From: Oscheius tipulae
Taxonomy: Eukaryota; Nematoda; Chromadorea; Rhabditida; Rhabditidae
DNA length: 64,000 nt
Direction: 5' to 3'
Assembly (NCBI GenBank): GCA_037178975.1
Contig: JASJZH010000002.1
Span: 7,739,501 to 7,803,500, forward strand
The position numbers were made by a program, and so were the translations under genes. Shown here piece after piece: positions 24,527-36,120 of this stretch; within the stretch, counting starts at the first letter, position 1, and every line of letters begins with the position of its first letter. The notes beneath the pieces were generated by a model, which worked only from the letters and a program-made list of their open reading frames with translations, was not told where the DNA came from and searched no databases.

Positions 24527-25072
24527 ACAAAATAATCTTTTCTTTTTTTGTATATAGACCACGGGTTACTATTGTTTATCACTTTCGGGATTTTTGCCCT
24601 CATGTACCTTTCAACCTCTCTCTGTGATTCTTTTCCCCTTCTAACGAGTTTGATCTCCCCAAATCTACCATAGACTGTTGAAAATAAATTGTTCATACGC
24701 GTGATGTAGCTTTATCTTTTTGGACCAAGTAGACCTAAGAATAGCTTTCGCCTTTGTTAAAATTAGATTACGAGTGCGGAATTTTATCAAGAGGGACGGA
24801 AACAATGAGCAAGCACAAACACGGGTTGTTAATAAACAGCCGTACTATTCCTTTTAGTGGGTTCAGCTGCGAGCAAACAGCTTTTGTTATGATTCAAAGT
24901 GAACATACTATCTCATTTTCAGTCTTGACTGTATCTTGCTGGGACATATATGGTTTTAAATGCGCTCGAACCATTAGCCGGCTCACAAAGTTTTTTAACA
25001 CAACTTCGTAATCTAGTTTTAAATGCTCTAAAGTCTCTATGTGTGTGTCTGTCTGAAGCCCTAATTGCCAAT

Positions 25073-25190
25073 TTGTCACAGTTACTTTGTGACAGCAATT
25101 ACTCTTTGCCAGTCACGTCAGTCTGGGAGGTCTCTGGGAGAACGTTGCTCCTCAGGGTAGCTGTCACGCTACGAGCCCCAACGGGGCATC
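25073..25190. ncRNA. Candidate structured RNA (four hairpins in 120 bp)
   Basis: Four stems follow in a row: TGTCACA..TGTGACA (7 bp, 7-nt loop, about 25075-25095), GGGAG..CTCC around 25136-25153, GTAGC..GCTAC (about 25159-25174) and GCCCC-AAC-GGGGC (about 25177-25189). The segment is GC-richer than its AT-rich surroundings. On the minus strand it begins just after text resembling part of a spliced leader (TTTAATTA, then CAAGTTTGA), but no donor site or Sm site follows. It could be a small RNA gene or a transposon end. No family was recognised. Confidence 0.3.
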
Positions 25191-25593
25191 AGTCAAACTT
25201 GTTTAATTAAATTCAAAAATTCTAACTCCGAAGTTGCCATTCTAGATCTAAATTAAATATTAAAAAAAAAACTATTGTACACTGTACGTTACTTTGGCGA
25301 ATTATTTTAGTCCAGGACATGGCTTATGTTCATCTAAGAACACGGAAGGCTGTAAGTTAGAATCCAAAAAAACAATTTAAAAGCCATTAAAAATTGTCAC
25401 CTAAGCTTTTGTGTTCCCTCCATTTCTGGTCAGGCCGTTAAGCCTGCAAGAGGATGTGAATCACTCCATAGTAAAGTGACGCCGTTGTGTCACTTCATAG
25501 CTGCTCGTAGTACCAACATTTGTTTGTATGATGAGTAACAGCTAATATACCTTCAAAGGTTTGCTTGGTCTGACCTCATTTCGTCAATAAATA

Positions 25594-26004
25594 TCATAAT
25601 CTTTCCACTCGAGATAGTTTTTTGCCTACACCAGCACCTGGTCCTTTTTCTGTCACAGCTTTTGTTGTGCCTGTAGCTTTGATCTCTATTTGCTTTTCAG
25701 CATTCTTAAGCTGAATCAGCTCGTTGGCCAGTTGATTTTCGGCTTCGTGGCTCTTATCATGGGCCGACCTCCTATTTCGGGAAATGGTTCCTCGATTCTT
25801 GGCAATAAACGGCTGGACTTTTGGAGTCATTTCGAACTTTTCCCGCTCCTTATCATACATTCCTCTTTTTATTGAAGTCACTTTCGTTGTAGCCTGGTTT
25901 CTGCTTGGAACCCGAAATAACCCCACCATTTGTTTATCATTTTGATTACCAGCACCCTTCCGCAGCCTAATCACCTTTCTCTGCAAGAGGTGGTTCGTGA
26001 CCAC
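25594..26004 (-). CDS. Hypothetical small basic protein (single-exon ORF, doubtful)
   Basis: An open frame of 136 codons within AT-rich DNA, rich in Lys, Arg and Gln and with a heptad-like stretch (AENQLANELIQLKNAEKQIEIK) that could form a coiled coil. No splice sites, signal peptide or recognised domain. The length is more than expected by chance at this AT content, but neither a poly(A) signal nor a trans-splice acceptor is clear. It could be a remnant of a mobile-element protein. Confidence 0.3.
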   Translation of the reverse strand: MVTNHLLQRKVIRLRKGAGNQNDKQMVGLFRVPSRNQATTKVTSIKRGMYDKEREKFEMTPKVQPFIAKNRGTISRNRRSAHDKSHEAENQLANELIQLKNAEKQIEIKATGTTKAVTEKGPGAGVGKKLSRVERL

Positions 26005-26755
26005 TAAGAATCAAGGCTGTAAACAAACAAAAAAATAGGGAACCCTAAATACTTGAAAGAACGCGAGATCGAGACAACCGCGATAATCTTGGTTCCTGGT
26101 TGTACTTTGGGGACTTAACGCAATCTTTAATGGACGCACTGATCCCTCTGACTATCTACCAGTGTGTCTTAAGACCTGTCACTTTTAAGTTTATTCTTAG
26201 TATCCCACTGTTAGTTTAATTATCGTCTTTGTTACTGATCTTTCGGAGACAGTCCCAATCTTTAGTATAACAAAGACAAACGGTCAACATTCCCGGGTGT
26301 CTCCCTCTAATTTTTGAGAGACAGTGGCTGATTGTTCCCCCGACCTTAAACCCATCCCTGCTCTGATGGTTTGAACTCTTTCTAGAAAACAATAATTCTG
26401 TTGTCAGATTTGAGCGCTTAGGCAGTCATGTGCCGCCTTTTATGGATTGATAGCTCGACCAAACTAGCTTCAACTAGGATGCATTCTGGTTACAAACCTT
26501 GCTGATCATGTTTGCCCTGTTTCGATTTATTTCGGTAAGGACACCATGTCCTCGGTCCGCCTTTTCCCGCCGGACCATGTCTTCACTACGTCAGAGCCCG
26601 ATTCGGTTTCTGGCCCTATGCTTTTTCTGCACCGATAACCTTGTCCCTTGATAAGGGCTCTGGTGCACTCGACTCGTGTGCCTGCTCTTCTATCTCCGTT
26701 ACTTACAGGGTCGTGCCCCTCGAATCAACAAGTCAAAATTCGCTCTCCATTCAAG

Positions 26756-27942
26756 ATGTTCATGTCCAATGTCGGCTTCACGCCTGGGCTTTCGCGTATG
26801 TCGTCCTGTATTTCCCTCTTAATCCAAAATTTAGCCACAAGAAAGCTATCAATGAAGTCCTTCACCTCATTTCGAAAATCTCCATCTCCTACACCTAGCC
26901 GTGGCAGTATTTCCCACTCTCACTCGTGCGAGCTCTGGATTCTTTCTACTCTCCAGGGATCCTCGGCCAGTTTTGAGGATCGTCAACGCGTCTCCCAAGA
27001 TCTTGAAATGCTCTCTGACACCGAAAAAGACCAACTGATTGATCTCATTCAAGCTGAGGTAGGTAGACGAATTTTAAAAAGTTCCGCCGGTCTCTTATCA
27101 CAGTGTGTTGCGGCTTAGCTGACTTTCTCGTCAGCTTACATGACCACGTGAAGCGCCCATTGATTGTCGGGACTCAAATCACGATTTTCAGAATGGAGCC
27201 GCACACTGTACCTTGGAAAACAATGCCTGCAAGGTTTTTCAATGCCAAGCTTCCGAGCTGAGCTTCGATAGACTGGAAGGTGACAGTCAGGCCATGGTTG
27301 ACATGTGGGCTACACTCTATCAAACTACTATTCCTGCCCTTCAGAGCATGCTCTATCCTTTGAAGGTTTGTACTTGTTTGTATTACTGAACAAATTTAGT
27401 ATTCGATGCAATACAAAGTTTAAAAAAGCCAAAACTATTTTTTAGTTCGTTTTAAAATAACTCGTTATGATCTTTTTTTTAGCGCTATCAACCGGATTTC
27501 GACATCAGGAAATCGGTGCTAACCGCATTTCGTGACAAGGTCCTCCTGAAGATGTTGGCAAATGCTACGGGAAGGCTGGCCGAGCTGGAAGCTATGCTGT
27601 TCATTGTGCTCCTCGAGACCCATGATGATAGCGATCGCTACAAGATCTTCTCGGATCTGGCTCAGCAAGCTATGGGTCTGCCCAAGGTTTGTGTCTCTTT
27701 TCAAGCGGAGCTGACTTTTATTACGTTTTCCTATTTCTCGAGCAAGGAATTCTCTTAAATGAGCTATAAAGATATGGACGGCGCGTCCATGAGCACCGCG
27801 GCTCTATCAGCTGTCATTTACCCAAACATGCTTTGTTTTCCAGGCTTCGGAGTCCGACTACAAGCCTCGGGCTAGGACGCTGACCAGCAAACGAGTCACT
27901 TGGCACGACGATGGTCGAAAAGGCAGCACTCACACCTACTGA
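26756..27942 (+). CDS. HbrB-domain protein (PRR5/Protor-like TORC2 subunit)
   Basis: Exons 26756-27058, 27192-27365, 27483-27686 and 27844-27942 join in phase 0 to 259 aa. The central part reads MWATLYQTTIPALQSMLYPLK, then LTAFRDKVLLKML, matching the HbrB core of PRR5/PRR5L and yeast Bit61 (W.....LP.L..IFYP.., then FRD.VLLK). These are regulatory subunits of TOR complex 2, acting with Rictor towards Akt/SGK kinases. The N-terminus is Ser-rich (SFRKSPSPTPSRGSISHSHS). The start is uncertain: 26756 is the longest, 26852 (MKSFTSF) is an alternative. AATAAA lies near 27995. The gene faces the Wnt gene tail-to-tail, 77 bp between stops. Confidence 0.65.
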
Positions 27943-28019
27943 ACTGATCTCTCAAATGCATTTCTCGGGAAATCGCTACGGGTTGTACACGATATAATAA
28001 AATTCATTATGAGACCTCA

Positions 28020-30127
28020 TCAAAGACAGAAATGACGTTCGACACGGCGTTCGCACTGCTCGCAGTCGACGCGACAGCAGTAGTGAAATTTGCAGTTACA
28101 CTTTTCTTGCACCACGAAGCTGGTCCTCTCGAAGCCGCGATTGCAGCAAAGCTGAAAAAGGGACATTTCATCAGGGAGCAAAATACATTTGCTGTGTCAG
28201 CATCGGTCTTCTTTGAAAATTTTATGCACCGGTGCCTGGCACCTTCTCGCACCGAAAAAGATAGCGAGCAGGACTTATTTTTAAAAAATAGAATTTATCA
28301 TGAAAAAAAGAAAAAAACTAACCAATTGACAGCCATCAACTCCTTGCGAAGTTGCATTGCATTCTCTTCCCTTGGTACCTAGAATTCCACGCTCGGCATC
28401 GGGATCACAATAGTCTGGGGATTGACGGCTATAAACCTATAAAAAAGATCGTAAAAAGAAAAACGGGCTTGTTACAAGATCAGCATTTGTGTGTCGTTTG
28501 AACTGACTGTTTTTCATCACAAGACGCGGTTGCAAGTCCTCGTCCTCCTCGACGGCAACTTCAGAAGCGCCATCAAACTTGTCTTTGATCAAGACGCCGA
28601 TTTCTCTGAAATTTCAATTGCCATTAAATGTAGTAGCTGCTGACGTAATTGGAAAATATCCAGATTTATAGTTAGCGCACAATTGAAATTAAGTTTTTGG
28701 TAAAGTTGAATGTCGCCAGCAAGTGTCAGCGTAAATTAATCATGAAGCCTACCTGAACGTTGGCAGAGCATCCCAGCACGTCTTGACCTCACAGGATCCA
28801 CTCATCCCATGACATTTGCACTCCCTCCTCAGGCTTTTCTCCAAAACCTGTCTCCCTGCCCGATTATTGTGTAGGTTCACGGCTGCCGCATCAGTGTTAT
28901 TCTTTATCCTCTCGGCAGCATCTACGAACTCTCGTGAAATTCCGATTCCGTATTGAACGTGGTCAGAACAGCCAACCATGTCGTAACCCTAAAATATTCC
29001 TATGTTCTAGTCTGTGCTACCGTCCTGGTTGCAAAAGATAGTCACCGAATTACGTGTTTTGTCCAGGAGAGACTTTTTAAAGATAAGGGATAGCGGGAAA
29101 AAATCTCGAGCACGGGGGCACAGTCTATCATTTCATCATGCGGACAGTTTATGAGGTCGCAACAAAAATTTAATATTTTGGATACTTACATATACGTTTC
29201 TGCGTTTGCTGTGATGTTAGGCGATTAAAATATAATGAATTTGACTTATGATCAACTGCGATAATAAATTTAAATTTACGCTTGCTCTAAGACCTTTTTA
29301 ATTTTTTTAAGTTTTTAGAAACCTTATCACTTTTCAACATTTCCAAAAAGGCTGATGTCCTTTTTTTCACGATAACGTCCGCACCACCGAATTTGGGTGA
29401 TAGCGACTCATTTACGGGCTCCCAGATAACAGGTTTATGAAGTTCGGGCTACCTGTCCGGGTTAGCGATAAAAATTAAGGGTCATACCTGCTTCTTCGAG
29501 TGGTCACAGCCACAGTGGTCGCCGTTGTTGCCACGAGCACAGTCACGGGTCACTCTGTAATACGAATTTTAGACAAATTAGAAGATAACAAACTTGTATG
29601 CCACACCGGCAGCTGAAATGGCATGAACAAAAGCCGACTCCCGTGTTCCTTCGGACAGGAGAACATGGTCCAAAACCTGCCGAGTTTCCGGATCCAGGAG
29701 GGTACAATTCCATCGTCTCTTGTGAAACTGGAACTGGCACTCCGTGTAGGCGGAAGCGGCACCGACTCGAATCGAGTCCATGAGGCGTGGATACTGTTTA
29801 CAGAATCTGAAATCATTTAAAAATCTTCATAACAATTGAACGCGGTAGATTTTAAATGTGGCAGATTGCAGCTATCGCGCTAAAATGTGCTGTCCGTTTA
29901 AAAGGTCATAAGTACAAAACCCACTTGATCTGTTTCTTGTTAAGTCCCTTAAGCGACTTGCAATATGTGTTCGGTCTGTTCCTATCTACCCGTGTGCCGG
30001 CCAGTCCCAGGGCTCTGGAATCAATCAGGAAATTAGAAACATCTGTATTGGTCACTTACAGCCATGAAAGCCCGAAGGCTTCCTCTACTAATAATAGAAG
30101 AAGGCAAATTAGTTGCAGCCACCTCAT
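28020..30127 (-). CDS. Wnt ligand
   Basis: Eight exons (30060-30127, 29925-30014, 29594-29806, 29488-29554, 28753-28988, 28476-28605, 28323-28436, 28020-28151) give 349 aa, the usual Wnt size. A signal peptide ([13 protein letters not shown]) leads to [13 protein letters not shown], the [14 protein letters not shown] block with the Ser that is acylated by Porcupine, KGREC, and the C-terminal cysteine-rich finger ([21 protein letters not shown]). Secreted Wnts signal through Frizzled. Which nematode Wnt it corresponds to cannot be told by eye. The C-terminal finger lacks the usual residues just after the last Cys and ends HFCL. Confidence 0.95.
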
Positions 30128-31286
30128 CGCATCACCATCACTAGGGGTAATATTTAGAAATTAATGTCGAGTTTATAGGATGCGTAGGCAGATGAGTCAC
30201 CAAATTATGATAGGCGAGCTGAAATTCGGGAGATAGATTAGAGGAGAGGAACACAACGAAAAGAGGGTGTACGGTAATCAGTCACCTGACGCGTACCTGC
30301 GAACTGGACGGATACAGTAATTAATCATGATAACAGCTGATGCCAGAGAGGATAGAGCGACAGGAACAGAGGTTGTGGGAAGGGGTCTGGGGGAGGAAAC
30401 AAAGGTCTGAGTCAGGAACTGTTTAGAGCTATGGCGGTGAGGAAACGGGCGGCTGATTGAGTCATAGGTTATCGATAGCATTAATCAGCGATTAGATGAG
30501 CGATGAGTTTAAAGGCTGGCATAAAAGGAAATGACCCTAAATGTACCGAGCTGGTGCACCTAAATGTAATCAATTATAAGTGCATACTCTTAAAATTCAG
30601 AAAAGGAAACAATTAAAATCTTAAAATCTTGGGTGTCCGAAAAGAGGCGCGAGACAGGCTGCATGAGTAACATCTGGACGGTCGCGGGTCGTGTCTCCTC
30701 GGTGTGATAGCCAGTGACTAGGAGAGACTCTTAGACTCAAAGAGAGTCTCTTCCCTCTGGAATGTTCCAAGCAGGATGGCTAGGAGGTCAATCACTTTCT
30801 ACAGGTTTTAGCGGCATCCAAATACGCCTCTCGACAACGGTTATTAAAAATTTATAGTAGAGGTGCTGAGGAATAAGAAAAGGAATAAAAATAAGAGAAG
30901 ACAACGGTCTGAAGCAGTCATTGCGCTCAACTATCAAAAAATCGAGCTGTGATGTACATTTAAAGTTCACAGACATGACTAACATTTGGCGGGAAAGGAC
31001 TGACCGAGACACACATCGGAAACCTAAAGAGAAGGAGACAGGACAGGGGAGGCGCAACTAGGCCGTAAAACGGACGCGGTGTTGCCAAAGATTTACGAGA
31101 GAAACACCCGGCAGAGCCCATAAAATGTGATTTACAGACGCAGCCAGGGCGTTTACAAGCGCATCGGTCCGGGTCCGTCCGTCTCTCGAACACTGCCCGA
31201 GGATCTATTCTCATTGTGATGGGCAGGCTCAATAACAAGGGGTTCATTTCCAAATAATTTACAAACAAATGTGAACAAGAAGCATA
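30128..31286. other. Intergenic, presumed Wnt upstream region
   Basis: No gene seen. It lies upstream of the Wnt start and downstream of the GDSL gene, both on the minus strand, so Wnt regulatory elements are expected here. Open frames lack splice sites and codon bias. Confidence 0.45.
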
Positions 31287-32731
31287 TTAGAAGTCCTGAA
31301 GCTGGCGAACAATTTCTCTAGCCAGGTGGTAATGGACAACTGTGGACGGGTTCCAAAGATCGTGGTAGGCGTACTTGTAGATTGTACGTGGTCTAAAAAA
31401 AAGTTTGTTATGGAAATTGTAAACATTTTTGCATACTTTGTACCCGCCTCATGATGAGTAAACGGCTGAGAAGTGTTAAGACTCTGCATGGCGGACATAA
31501 CAATAGGATTGATGTCGACGAAACGGACACGAACAGACGGGTACAGTTTCCTGGTTCCGAGATCAGGGTCCAGCACCACTTTTGACAATTGCTAAACATT
31601 TGTTAGTCAGAAAAATTCCACAAATATTACCCTATTAGTCTCAGCAGTCAATTCAGTCAACCGCTTCCTCAATTCTTCTCCCTCTTCAGCGGTACGGACT
31701 CCTGGTGCGCCAGCAAGGTCGAGGATAGATAGGACTAGCAAGGTTCCAGTTTCCATGGCCTAAAAACTTAAATTACTCAGGACTTGCGGTGCAAACATCG
31801 GTGAGATTCGAGATAGAGTCCTGTGTGTTTTTGATCACCTCGGCTGGATCCTTCTGGCCTGTGAAGAAGTCAATAGCTCCGCCAGATTGTAGAATTATCA
31901 GCGGTTCTGAAAAAAAAGTGAGAAGCATGGGGTGGCACAGACTTATAAAAAATACAAATTTTCTGGCGAAGTTTCACAAAACACAATGTAAGAGTATAAA
32001 TTGCAAACAGCCACCGGTAGAAACAAGATTGAAACAGAGTGTGGCAGGACCGCAGTCGCAAATGTAACGTGGCTGTATTAAACAGTCAGTCCAAAAAAAT
32101 TTAAGAAAAGGAAAAGTTTTGACTGCTTGGGTGGTGTATTCATTACAGTCACCTTATATTTGCGACGAGAGCGTCCCGTCCTCGAGAGGCATTATTCAAA
32201 AATTATTAGAGACCTACCATTGGAAAGCCTCGGAGTGCTACCCAGGTACTTCTCTACTTGCCATCCAATACCAGACCATCCCTCAAAGTAGAAGTTGTCC
32301 ATGCCGCTTTTGGCTCCACTGTAGGCGTAGTTCAGGTACTACAAACAACTAAAAACCAAAACCTACTAGTTACCTGATCGCATTGGAGCATATCCTGCAC
32401 GTATTCATTCCAAACCTTCCCATTGCTATTTCGCACAAAACCGTGACTCTCCCCCTCGGCTTCTACACCATCATCTGAGAGGGAGTCGCCGAAAACTATG
32501 AGAGAAGAGCAGCGGAATTCTCGTGGCTGTAAACAGTATTAAAAATCCTAAAAATATTTTTACCCTGTGAAGAATTCGGGAGGAGACTGCGTGAAAAGAG
32601 ATAATGAAAAGCGGTACGAGCATAGGAATGGATATGTGGTCAGCCGGGTGGACAGGGTGAGAGCCACCGCCAGCCAGCTGCACCAACAGTGGCTGCGCAA
32701 ATGAGTTGGAGATCAGAAACAACATGAGCAT
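31287..32731 (-). CDS. GDSL-family secreted lipase/esterase-like protein, altered catalytic blocks
   Basis: Seven exons (32564-32731, 32374-32526, 32218-32338, 31797-31906, 31631-31759, 31437-31591, 31287-31392) give 313 aa. A hydrophobic start (MLMLFLISNSFAQ) is followed by block I IVFGDSLSDDG with the Ser nucleophile and by YAYSGAKSG (block II Gly). At block III, where GxND is expected, the sequence is SGGAIDFF, and at block V, where DxxH is expected, it is HDLWNPSTVVHYH. So the oxyanion Asn and the catalytic His are not at their usual places. It may be a pseudoenzyme or use a shifted His. Four of its introns are 35-37 or 44 nt. The segment IPMLVPLFIISFHAVSSRI could be a membrane anchor. 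Confidence 0.75.
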
Positions 32732-34105
32732 TGTGTTTCCGACTATTTTTATACTCGTCGAACAATTTGGTCAGGACTGGGGCACTGATTGAAAGTAGTC
32801 CACAGATTTGATAAGTCGTAGCAAGTCGAGATTGCACTGGCTTTCAGTTTCTGCAACTTAATCGAGCTGCAAGACTGAGCCTTTTTGAGTCACAAATACG
32901 ACGTAACACTAGTTTCAAAGTACCATATCAAGGTTCCAGTGAAAACGAGACAACCTCATTCCATAAGAGTAACTTTGGAAATTATATTGGGTGCAGCTCT
33001 AACAGCCTTGACTTCTGGAACTAGCCTTGACTGGCCAAAAAGCGGGTGACTTGTCGAGACAAGGCTGACAAGTACTGCCGTGAAAGCTTCTCAACAAATG
33101 GTAACATTTGTTCTGGAGTAGCAACTTTGCGAGCTTTTATTTCGGTGATAATCGATGATAAAACAGAAAAGAAGTATACCTCCGTAATCAGCGATTTTTT
33201 CTCTACATGCCCATATCAGAACTCATGGTCGCAAAAAGGGTCCGGACACTCACTTTAAGAGACAACAAATTCACTGTTCGAAGAAGAAAAGCTGCTCTAC
33301 TTTCTAAAGATATGCCATGGAAAACTTGAATAAACAACTCACGGCATTTCCTATTTCGAGGGAGGGAATTCAAAATTAGTTCTCTAACCGCTTTTTAGAT
33401 TAATGTAGGGTATACGGTATTCTGTGTCAAAATCAATTTAAACCAGGATTTCTGTAGAATACTGTACTTAAGAAAACGGCATTTACACCCAGTTTGGAAA
33501 ATTGGCGAAAAAAAAATAACACGCCGTGAACTGCGAACTGACCAGAAGAGCCACCTGTCACGAATCAAACCTTACTGTAGCTTCAAACGGTTTTGGGCGC
33601 CAAGTTGCCAAATCCTAAAATTATCTAATCACCCCTTCTCATTTTCAATATTTTTTTTACGATTTTTCCTATGTTTCGTCTTCCCCAGCTTGGAAATAGG
33701 GCCTTGCTTTATTTCGCTTCTTAGACGTAGTTTCGAACCTCTTACAAACTTATCACGGCAAAAACTGTCCGAAACGTCGACTATCTGGATATTTAGAATC
33801 CCTTGGAAATTACTATTTATTCTTTTTTCTTCCGTTTTACTCGCATTTCCTGTTCTATTTTGCTTGGTAGAAGTTGTTTTGGACCTCTGCCAGACTCTGC
33901 CTCACCACAACAGTATTCATGCTCCAGCCCAGAAATTAGTCCTTTAACATTGCTACGAAAGTATCATTTCATTGCGTTTTGTTTTTCTTTGAAGTATCGT
34001 CATTTTACTATAAAAATGTTTAGTTTTTCTTCACAAAAACATGGTTGTTTTCCTGCTTTTTTGATCCTTCTTCAACTTCTCTCAATACTCGGCATTTTAG
34101 AAGTC
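32732..34105. other. Intergenic between divergent genes
   Basis: About 1.4 kb between the GDSL gene (-) and RPB5 (+). No exon structure is visible. A short pyrimidine-rich stretch and the TTTTAG acceptor at 34095-34100 precede the RPB5 ATG. Confidence 0.45.
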
Positions 34106-34870
34106 ATGGCCGATGATGAGCTCGAGACGTACAAGCTCTGGAGAGTGCGGAAGACGATCATGCAGATGTGCCATGACCGAGGCTATCTGGTGACGCAGGA
34201 GGAGTTGGATCAGACGCTGGAGCAATTTAAAGTGGGTTCTTTTTTCATTTTCATTGTAAAAATGGAATTTAGGAGGCATTTGGCGATAAGCCGAGCGAGA
34301 GAAAGCCGGCTCGCGGGGAACTGACGGTGCTGGTAGCCCACACGGACGATCCCGCCGACCAAATGTTCGTCTTCTTCCCGGATGAGCCCAAAATTGGCAT
34401 CAAAACCATCAAGGTCAGTCATTTTTATCCAGTTCCATCTAAAACTCACTTTCCAGGCAATATGCCAACAAATGCAGGAGCAGAACATATCGAGAGCTAT
34501 TGTCGTCGTGCAGGTGGGAATGACGCCGTCGGCAAAGCAGTCAATCGCCGACATGGCCCCTAAGTACAACCTGGAGCATTTTCTTGAGCCGGAACTCATG
34601 GTCAATATCACGGAGCACGAGCTCGTCCCAGAACACGTCGTCATGACCACAGACGAGAAGAAGGAGCTCCTTGCCCGATAGTGAGTTCTCCTCTTTTATT
34701 TTGCGACAATTTCCGCCGTTTCCAGCAAGCTGAAAGAGTCACAGCTGCCCCGTATTCAAGTCTCGGATCCTGTCGCCCGCTACTTCGGCCTGAAGCGCGG
34801 CCAGGTCGTCAAGATCATCCGCAGCTCCGAGACCGCCGGCCGATACATTACATACCGAATTGTGACCTGA
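34106..34870 (+). CDS. rpb-5: RNA polymerase I/II/III subunit RPABC1 (RPB5)
   Basis: Exons 34106-34231, 34273-34413, 34457-34680 and 34726-34870 give 211 aa, the family length. The N-terminal jaw reads [21 protein letters not shown] and [15 protein letters not shown]; the C-terminal assembly domain contains [39 protein letters not shown] and ends [11 protein letters not shown]. It is shared by all three nuclear RNA polymerases, where its jaw contacts downstream DNA. The acceptor GCATTTTAG ends five bases before the ATG. Introns are 41-45 nt. It converges with the TMEM138 gene, 56 bp between stops. Confidence 0.97.
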
Positions 34871-34926
34871 TCTCCCCCAAAAGTTTCATTGTTATTGTTA
34901 TTTTATACTCATATGAACATCTCTCC

Positions 34927-36120
34927 TCAGCGTCCAACTTCGCGAATCTTCATCTTCAGCCATTCCGAGATGCCATGGTACTTTGGGTCCGAGAGCAGCA
35001 AGGCTGCTCGCTTGTACGAGGTGTAATACAGGATTGCCACTGAAATTTTTTTTTCACTCAAAAACTATAGGAACATACGCAGTCGATGGATCACATACAG
35101 TCCGTAGATCAGAGGCGGCCAGATTTCGGACTTTTCACCGCCCCAGTGTCTATTCTGAGATTTTTTGGCTTTAAATTGATTTTTCGTCTTACCAAGGTCA
35201 AATAGTGGTAGAAGACGGAGACGAGGAGGTAGAGCACAGAGTAGACTATCGAGGAGGAGAATTTCTGGGTGAAAGCTCATATTTTTGGAGACTAACAGGG
35301 TGCTTTTTGCCTAGCTGTCACTTTTGATCAAAGCGGCCCGATCAAAGTATTCGATAAAAGTGACCATTCTGAAGCAAAAAGGGAGGTAGTCTGTTAAAAC
35401 CATTTTTCAAATCGTCACGGGCAATGGTGGCGGCAAAAAGCGCGCGGATTCAAACAGTCGAATATCGGTTTTTTTTTGTTGGCTTGTCAAAGGACCAGCT
35501 AATGTTGACGTGTTTCCATCTATCTCGTACTATATTTCCAACTTCTGTAGGTGGTTTTACCTGCTCTAATATATAAAAACTATCAGAACATACCAAAATG
35601 GATTGGAATTGACTGAAAATCGTGTTTCGAGAGAGTTCGGAGCAGTCTACCTGCGTTTTCCTGGTTCTCTCACCTGTTTTTACCAACTTCCGATCATATT
35701 TTCGCTTTGTACATGTCTTGACCGAGGAAAAGTGGCTTTCTGTACATGTCTTGACCGAGGAAAAGTGGCTGGAAATTGGGTAAAGATGTGAAAATTGATG
35801 TAAAGTACGATCTATGAGCTTTTTGTGGTATCTCACAGCCTGTTTCCATGTTTTCAACATACCCTTAGCAAAATACTAATCAATCCAGCCTGGAAAACGA
35901 ATGTGGAAGAAAAAGTGATGGCCAGGACGATGATTGCGATGACGATCAGCGTGTCTTGTAGCCTAAGAGCTGATTTTTGGAGCATGAGATGGGTTTACAT
36001 GTAAACCATGAGCAGTGTAGTGTTGTTGTTGCTGATTATCGTACAGACAGCATTAAAAACGAGGTCGAGGAAGATCATAAAAAGTTGCAGGGATAGGATT
36101 AGGGGGTATTGGCTGGTCAT
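34927..36120 (-). CDS. tmem-138: TMEM138 (ciliary transition-zone membrane protein)
   Basis: Exons 35999-36120, 35863-35962, 35193-35264, 35079-35154 and 34927-35039 give 160 aa; the human protein is about 162. Four hydrophobic segments are seen. YPLILSLQLFMIFLDLVFNA and the block TFVFQAGLISILL match the family, as does the tail LYYTSYKRAALLLSDPKY. TMEM138 works at the ciliary transition zone with TMEM216, MKS and NPHP proteins; in nematodes cilia exist only on sensory neurons. The 598-nt intron (35265-35862) holds a 2-copy tandem repeat and a short hairpin; an in-frame fragment there (35322-35368) was rejected as an exon because its phase does not fit. Confidence 0.85.
35706..35772. repeat. 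Two-copy tandem repeat in TMEM138 intron
   Basis: Two exact head-to-tail copies of a unit containing ACATGTCTTGACCGAGGAAA followed by AGTGGCT. The period is about 36 nt. It lies within the longest TMEM138 intron. Confidence 0.8.

Larger units (their letters stand above)
24527..26755. other. Intergenic; hairpin cluster and one doubtful ORF
   Basis: AT-rich DNA. It includes a cluster of hairpins at about 25070-25190 and an uninterrupted minus-strand frame at 25594-26004, each listed separately. Otherwise I see no exon structure. Confidence 0.5.

Noticed and set aside
25186..25215. Minus-strand text resembling the nematode spliced leader (TTTAATTA, CAAGTTTGA).
   Set aside because: The CCC of SL1 is missing, no GT donor follows at the right place and no Sm site is seen downstream.
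31393..31424. A 32-nt intron in the GDSL gene.
   Set aside because: An upstream donor GTATGC gives a 44-nt intron in the same phase with a better donor.
35322..35368. Extra TMEM138 exon reading VTFIEYFDRAALIK behind a CTTCAG acceptor.
   Set aside because: Its phase does not fit either neighbour, direct joining of the flanking exons matches the family length, and the segment is part of a short hairpin.
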